Positions 60,408 to 64,000 of a stretch of DNA of 64,000 nt are shown piece after piece (within the stretch, counting starts at the first letter, position 1; each line of letters begins with the position of its first letter). A model generated the notes under the pieces. It made no database searches, was not told where the DNA came from, and saw only the letters and a program-made list of their open reading frames with translations. This stretch comes from G963665185 sp963665185 (lineage in GTDB: Bacteria > Desulfobacterota > Desulfovibrionia > Desulfovibrionales > Desulfovibrionaceae). Where the stretch lies: NCBI GenBank assembly GCA_963665185.2, contig CAXXPO010000019.1, positions 62,001 to 126,000 on the forward strand, given 5' to 3'. A program made the translations under genes and the position numbers.

Positions 60408-61147
60408 TTTCGTTTAAACCTCACAACGGCGGCCTTAGGGATGATCTGCCCATGAAAATACGCCATGCTTGGAATTTCTTCCATGGAGGTGGATATGGTA
60501 AATTCCCCAATGTCCCCAGCCAGAGCGATCCCTGCCCCTGAATCATCCAGCCCGACCGCATCCCTGAACCTATCGAAATCTCCCGGCCGAGCCGGGGCAT
60601 TTGTTGCCGAAAACAAAGGATCAGCCGTGGGATCCACTCCGGAATTTTCAGAGCCAGGAGCGCACACAAACAGGTACGTGTAAAAAGTCCAATCATACGA
60701 AGCCACGGCAACCATATGTTCTTTTTGGACTGCATCCACCCGGCACGGGGTGAAAAAGTCGTAGATGATTTTCCCTTTCTCCAGGTAGGCGTCAAAGCCT
60801 GTCGCATTCTGCATACGGACTGCTTTTCCATCCACTTGTACATGGGTAAAATAATCATGCTCACGCAACAGACTAAAACTCTTCGTGCGCAAGGCGTCCA
60901 CTTCCGCTTCGTCCAGTTTGCCGTCGTGGTTCTCCTGGATAAAGTTCAAAAGTGTGACCGTGAGCATGGGATCAAGCCGCCACTTTTGCTGCACTCCGGC
61001 AAACCCCTTCTCGTCAAAGACGGCAGTGAAATATGTTTCCACAAAAGCGTGCGGATGTGCTGCCGATGGAATAGGGGCCAGGATCATCCCGATCAGAAAA
61101 ATGGGAAGAAACAATATGGGCAGGAAAAAGCATTTGAAAAATGACAT
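60404..61147 (-). CDS. DUF1007 periplasmic protein
   Basis: A 247-residue exported protein (signal MSFFKCFFLPILFLPIFLIGMILAPIPSAA) starting HPHAFVETYFTAVFDEKGFAGVQQKWRLD, the hallmark of DUF1007 proteins. An EF-hand-like loop ENHDGKLDEAEVDALR (about residues 72-87) could bind a divalent metal, and the N-terminal HPHAF provides histidines. DUF1007 genes typically sit beside NicO transporters and are presumed to be their periplasmic partners, as here with a 4-base overlap. No NikR-like operator or nickel riboswitch was seen upstream, where an IS remnant begins. Confidence 0.87.
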   Translation of the reverse strand: MSFFKCFFLPILFLPIFLIGMILAPIPSAAHPHAFVETYFTAVFDEKGFAGVQQKWRLDPMLTVTLLNFIQENHDGKLDEAEVDALRTKSFSLLREHDYFTHVQVDGKAVRMQNATGFDAYLEKGKIIYDFFTPCRVDAVQKEHMVAVASYDWTFYTYLFVCAPGSENSGVDPTADPLFSATNAPARPGDFDRFRDAVGLDDSGAGIALAGDIGEFTISTSMEEIPSMAYFHGQIIPKAAVVRFKRK

Positions 61148-61309
61148 GAAACATCCTTTATCTTAATCTTCGGGTGCGGACCGGCACAATGACTCCAGAA
61201 CAACCGCAATATGTATGAAATCCTCGTACCGGGTCAGAAATTTTCGGTCCGCTTTTTCCCGAAATACTCAACGTATCTGCAGACAGCAAAAACCGCGTTG
61301 CAACTTCTG
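61148..61309. other. Region between the DUF1007 gene and the IS1380 remnant
   Basis: The leader/promoter zone for the DUF1007-NicO operon. The transposase ends just upstream of it, so the original promoter may have been displaced. No clear -35/-10 or metal-regulator palindrome was found. Confidence 0.35.
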
Positions 61310-61890
61310 TCAAGCTGTAGACCAAGCCGGAAGCGGCAGCCGAAGCTGATTCGGCTGCCATTTCGAGCAGCTCGTGCGGTCGGCGAAAAACTAAAGTTGG
61401 TATTCCTCAAAGCCATGGCGTGCCTCATCCCGCAACGGTCCGGCCATTTCAATGAGATGGCTGTTCTTCGCCATGCCCAGCATATGACTCACATCGTTTT
61501 TGTCGCACCGGCACATGATCTTTTAGCGGCCCCCGAGTCACCGCAATAGGCGATCCGCACGTCGGGCCATGACTACCGGATTCGTACCCCAGCAGGCAGA
61601 GGATGGCGAAGCGTGGTTGGCGTTGTCTATCTTGTATGGGGGGCTGGCACGCCGCCAGCAGATGATCGTCGCATAGGCGTACAGCGGAAAAAAGCAGAAA
61701 TGATCGCGATACCCATGGAAGACCTGCCATCCTTGGTTGCCCTGCACCTGTTAGTCGTTGATGCCGAAAGCCAGCACCATTTCCACGGGCGGCGGGTCCA
61801 AAAATACGATGAAGACGCTGGCCACCAATCCGATCAAAGCTCACAGAGACTGCTTGTCCACCCGATTCTCGAAAAAGGACACGGCCGGAA
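61310..61890 (-). pseudogene. IS1380-family transposase remnant with internal deletion
   Basis: Reading the minus strand and shifting frames gives, in order, LIGLVASVFIVFLDPPPVEMVLAFGIND (DDE region), WQVFHGYRDHFCFFPLYAYATI, KIDNANHAS, VSHMLGMAKNSHLIEMAGPLRDEARHGFEEYQL and FFADRTSCSKWQPNQLRLPLPAWS near 61320. This is the order of an IS1380 transposase, but the ~100 residues normally between the YE- and FADRTS-regions are missing and at least three frameshifts and stops occur. It lies between the metal-transport operon and the fused acyltransferase. A different fragment of the family is at 13135-13430. Confidence 0.8.
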
Positions 61891-61985
61891 ATAGCGCCCA
61901 AGGTTGTTCCGTACGTGGGATTGCGTTGTAGAAAACAGGGGGCAGCTCCCACACCCCACGACAACACCATTCAATGCCGACCAAA

Positions 61986-63797
61986 CTAGCCAAGCCCGTG
62001 CAAAGTTCGAAACTCCTGGGCCTCTTCCTTCCCCATATACCGAGCCAGAATTCTGGGGTCGGTCTTTTTCAGATCCACCAGAATCAAGCCGTCCAAGGCA
62101 TCGCAAAAATCCTGATCCACATTGAAGGCCAAAAGCTTACCTCCCAGTTTGAGATACTGACGCAGCAACACCGGGATGCCCTTGGCGTCGGTCTCAACGC
62201 CGGAAATAAGAGCGGCCAGATCGTCCACATTACGGCAGACCGTACGCGCCGTGTTGATCTCCAAACTTGCCAGCGGCAGGGGTTTGAGCTTTGGGGGGGT
62301 TTTAGGTTTGACCGTTTTTTTCATCGAGCTGCCCATATGCAAAGACAAAAAACGCATCATGAGTTCCCGAGAAAACGTATGGTAATCGTTGGAAATGCTT
62401 ACCGGACCAAACAACACGCTGTATTGAGGATTGCGGGAAACAAAACGTCCGATCCCTTTCCAAAGAAGCAACAGGGAAGAAAAATTCCGCTGATATTTCT
62501 TCTGCACAAAAGAACGCCCCATTTCCAAACCGGGGTGCACACGATCCACAAAAGATTTCTTCATCTTGAACAATGAATCAACGTAAAAACCTTCGCTCCC
62601 ATACTTTTCCAAGATGACGTCTGACTGTCCAAGGCGATAGGCCCCCGCGATTTCCTGTTCCTTTTCACTCCACAGCAGGAGGTGGAGGTAGTACTCATCA
62701 AACTTGTCCGTGTCCGAAGGTAGTCCAGTGCCTTCGCCTACTTCCCGAAAAGTAAGTTCCCGCAGTCTGCCAAGTTCGCGCATGGCATTGGGAATCTCGT
62801 CCTTACGAGCGATAAAAACCTTGAATTCGCCACTTTCGACCAGAAGATTGTCCGGTCCAAGATTATTAATGTCCTCCCGAACTAGCTCCGGATCAGTCTC
62901 CTCGGCAAGAGGCTCCAGAGTTTGGGAAGACATCAATGCCAAAGGCTTTTTCGTTTTTTTGTAACGATTCTTCAGCACATAGGTGTGCAACTTGAGGTAT
63001 TCCATCAACTGCTCGTCCGACTCAAACCCTTCCAACTTGTTGGCGGGAATGAGATTTCCTACCGCCATATCAATGGTGCCCCCTCGCTTTTTCAGCATTT
63101 CACGGGGCAGCATGATTGTTCTAAGCCGGGGATGAATAAGTCCGAGAAGATGAAACAAAGCCCGGTTGGAGCCTTTAAAGTATACAGGAAGCACGGGCAC
63201 ACCGGTCTTGCGGATAATGCGTCCGACCGTAGGGCTCCACTCTCTGTCGGTGACGACTCTTTTCTTCAAATTCAAGGCCGAAACCTCGCCAGCGGGGAAC
63301 ACGCCGAGCATGTTGCCATTTTTCAGCCAGCGAAAACACTCCTTGAGTGCACCGATATTACGCTTGGCAGATTCTCCCGAGCCGAACGGATCCACGGAAA
63401 TAATGCAATCCTTCATCTGCGGGATGAGACTGAGCATAAAATTCGCCATCAACTTGGCGTCCGGCCTTACCTTGCGCAATGCCGCCGCCAGAATAACCCC
63501 TTCCACAGCACCGAAAGGATGGTTGGCAACCACGACGACCGGTCCTGTTGCTGGAATTTTCCCCAGGTCCGCCGGGTCTATGTTGACGCTGACGTTCAGA
63601 GTCTGAAGTGTCTCTTCCAAGAACCTGTCAGTATCCGTTACATCGGCCACATTGGAGTAAAGACGATTTATCGTGGGAAGGCAAAGAAGCCTGTTCAGTG
63701 AAGGAGATACACAATAATTAAAAAGTGTTTTTTTGAACAACCCGGCTGAGGGTACTGGCAACTCGATCAAGTTTCGGTGAGTACGTGCTTCCGCCAT
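61986..63797 (-). CDS. Fused PlsC-like acyltransferase + GNAT (OlsB-like) protein
   Basis: A 603-residue fusion. Residues about 80-260 form a glycerol-phosphate acyltransferase-like fold with NHPFGAVEG (H-x4-D variant with the acidic residue replaced), FPAGEVSAL and VLPVYFKGSNRALF. Residues about 305-480 resemble the OlsB/hemolysin-type GNAT domain (FKVFIARKDEIPNAMRELGRLRELTFREVGEGTG, DKFDEYYLHLLLWSEKEQEIAGAYRLG). This order, O-acyltransferase then N-acyltransferase, matches the bifunctional ornithine-lipid synthase OlsF, so ornithine or a related amino-acid lipid is a plausible product. The last ~110 residues are extra. Start at 63797 has GAGG upstream; 15 residues before it are unsupported. 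Confidence 0.83.
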   Translation of the reverse strand: MAEARTHRNLIELPVPSAGLFKKTLFNYCVSPSLNRLLCLPTINRLYSNVADVTDTDRFLEETLQTLNVSVNIDPADLGKIPATGPVVVVANHPFGAVEGVILAAALRKVRPDAKLMANFMLSLIPQMKDCIISVDPFGSGESAKRNIGALKECFRWLKNGNMLGVFPAGEVSALNLKKRVVTDREWSPTVGRIIRKTGVPVLPVYFKGSNRALFHLLGLIHPRLRTIMLPREMLKKRGGTIDMAVGNLIPANKLEGFESDEQLMEYLKLHTYVLKNRYKKTKKPLALMSSQTLEPLAEETDPELVREDINNLGPDNLLVESGEFKVFIARKDEIPNAMRELGRLRELTFREVGEGTGLPSDTDKFDEYYLHLLLWSEKEQEIAGAYRLGQSDVILEKYGSEGFYVDSLFKMKKSFVDRVHPGLEMGRSFVQKKYQRNFSSLLLLWKGIGRFVSRNPQYSVLFGPVSISNDYHTFSRELMMRFLSLHMGSSMKKTVKPKTPPKLKPLPLASLEINTARTVCRNVDDLAALISGVETDAKGIPVLLRQYLKLGGKLLAFNVDQDFCDALDGLILVDLKKTDPRILARYMGKEEAQEFRTLHGLG

Positions 63798-64000
63798 ACG
63801 GACCTCATCCCCCTTTATGTCCTTTCGCGTGTGTCGTGTCATTGAGTAGTTCGCACTGGATTAAATTTTAATGGGTATCACCGAAACATATGGCTGTTTC
63901 AGTTCAAGATTATGACATTTCCACGAAACAGGAAGCAAGTGGATTCTCAATCCTTATTGGGAGCATTGAGATACGTCCGCTTGGGACAAAGACGGCTGTC
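63798..64000. other. Upstream region of the fused acyltransferase
   Basis: About 200 bases that should hold the acyltransferase promoter (TTGAAC near 63904 on the minus strand has no good -10). The next gene beyond the window edge is not visible. Confidence 0.35.

Noticed and set aside
61148..61309. Nickel-responsive operator or riboswitch before the DUF1007-NicO operon
   Set aside because: Half-sites like TCATAC occur but without a partner at the right distance; no riboswitch core was recognised.
1..64000. CRISPR arrays, tRNA or rRNA genes
   Set aside because: No regularly spaced repeats and no tRNA-like arm pattern were seen in the intergenic regions on either strand.

Overview
The window looks like a chromosomal stretch from a Desulfovibrio-type sulfate reducer (Desulfovibrionaceae, Desulfobacterota). 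This is an inference from the two porins, whose N-termini run straight into AVELKTKGEV as in Desulfovibrio outer-membrane porins, from the Gram-negative envelope genes (bamD, cpoB) and from the moderately high G+C. No rRNA, tRNA, CRISPR array, prophage or intact transposon was recognised. Most of the content is housekeeping, packed in short operons with ATGA-type overlaps.

Layout. 1-6672 (+): an AddAB-like helicase/nuclease pair (the first gene is cut by the window edge) and an L-2-hydroxyglutarate oxidase. 6684-10945 (-): dprA, a small protein, an HDOD protein, a receiver-GGDEF protein and xerC, overlapping or closely spaced. 11021-13121: divergent cpoB and an orphan membrane protein. 13135-17855: a more A+T-rich island with an IS1380-family transposase remnant, an 83-residue protein, an iron alcohol dehydrogenase directly followed by a hybrid histidine kinase, and unexplained debris. 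17855-34621 (-): rsmA, otsA, a DUF2062 protein, an EF-G paralogue, a possible HisD-like protein, bamD-trxB-trxA, fbp-tsaD, a lipoprotein, a TPR/FtsB-like/small-protein operon, pgsA, an Mrp ATPase, a DUF368 transporter and pcm. 34914-38165 (+): a CBS-domain protein, a short-chain dehydrogenase, a UbiX-like enzyme and a metal-dependent hydrolase.

38284-53055: a secreted FG-GAP protein and uvrC (-), the latter carrying a one-base frameshift in a run of ten G; two porins (+), each with its own promoter; then hisD-purC-DegT aminotransferase-29-residue membrane peptide and rpsF-rpsR-rplI-dnaB-paaK, all on the minus strand. 53274-57282 (+): a DUF456 protein, thrC, a TlyA-type methyltransferase, an EamA transporter and a small membrane protein. 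57540-63797 (-): two small zinc ribbons, a radical SAM protein, a DUF1007 + NicO metal-transport pair, a broken IS1380 transposase and a fused PlsC-like/GNAT acyltransferase.

The points most worth a second look are the frameshifted G10 tract in uvrC; the operon joining DNA uptake and site-specific recombination genes to HDOD and GGDEF signalling proteins; the dehydrogenase-kinase island between mobile-element debris; the translation-factor operon with a protein resembling the histidinol dehydrogenase core; long perfect inverted repeats at two convergent gene ends; and a 29-residue membrane peptide beside the ribosomal operon.
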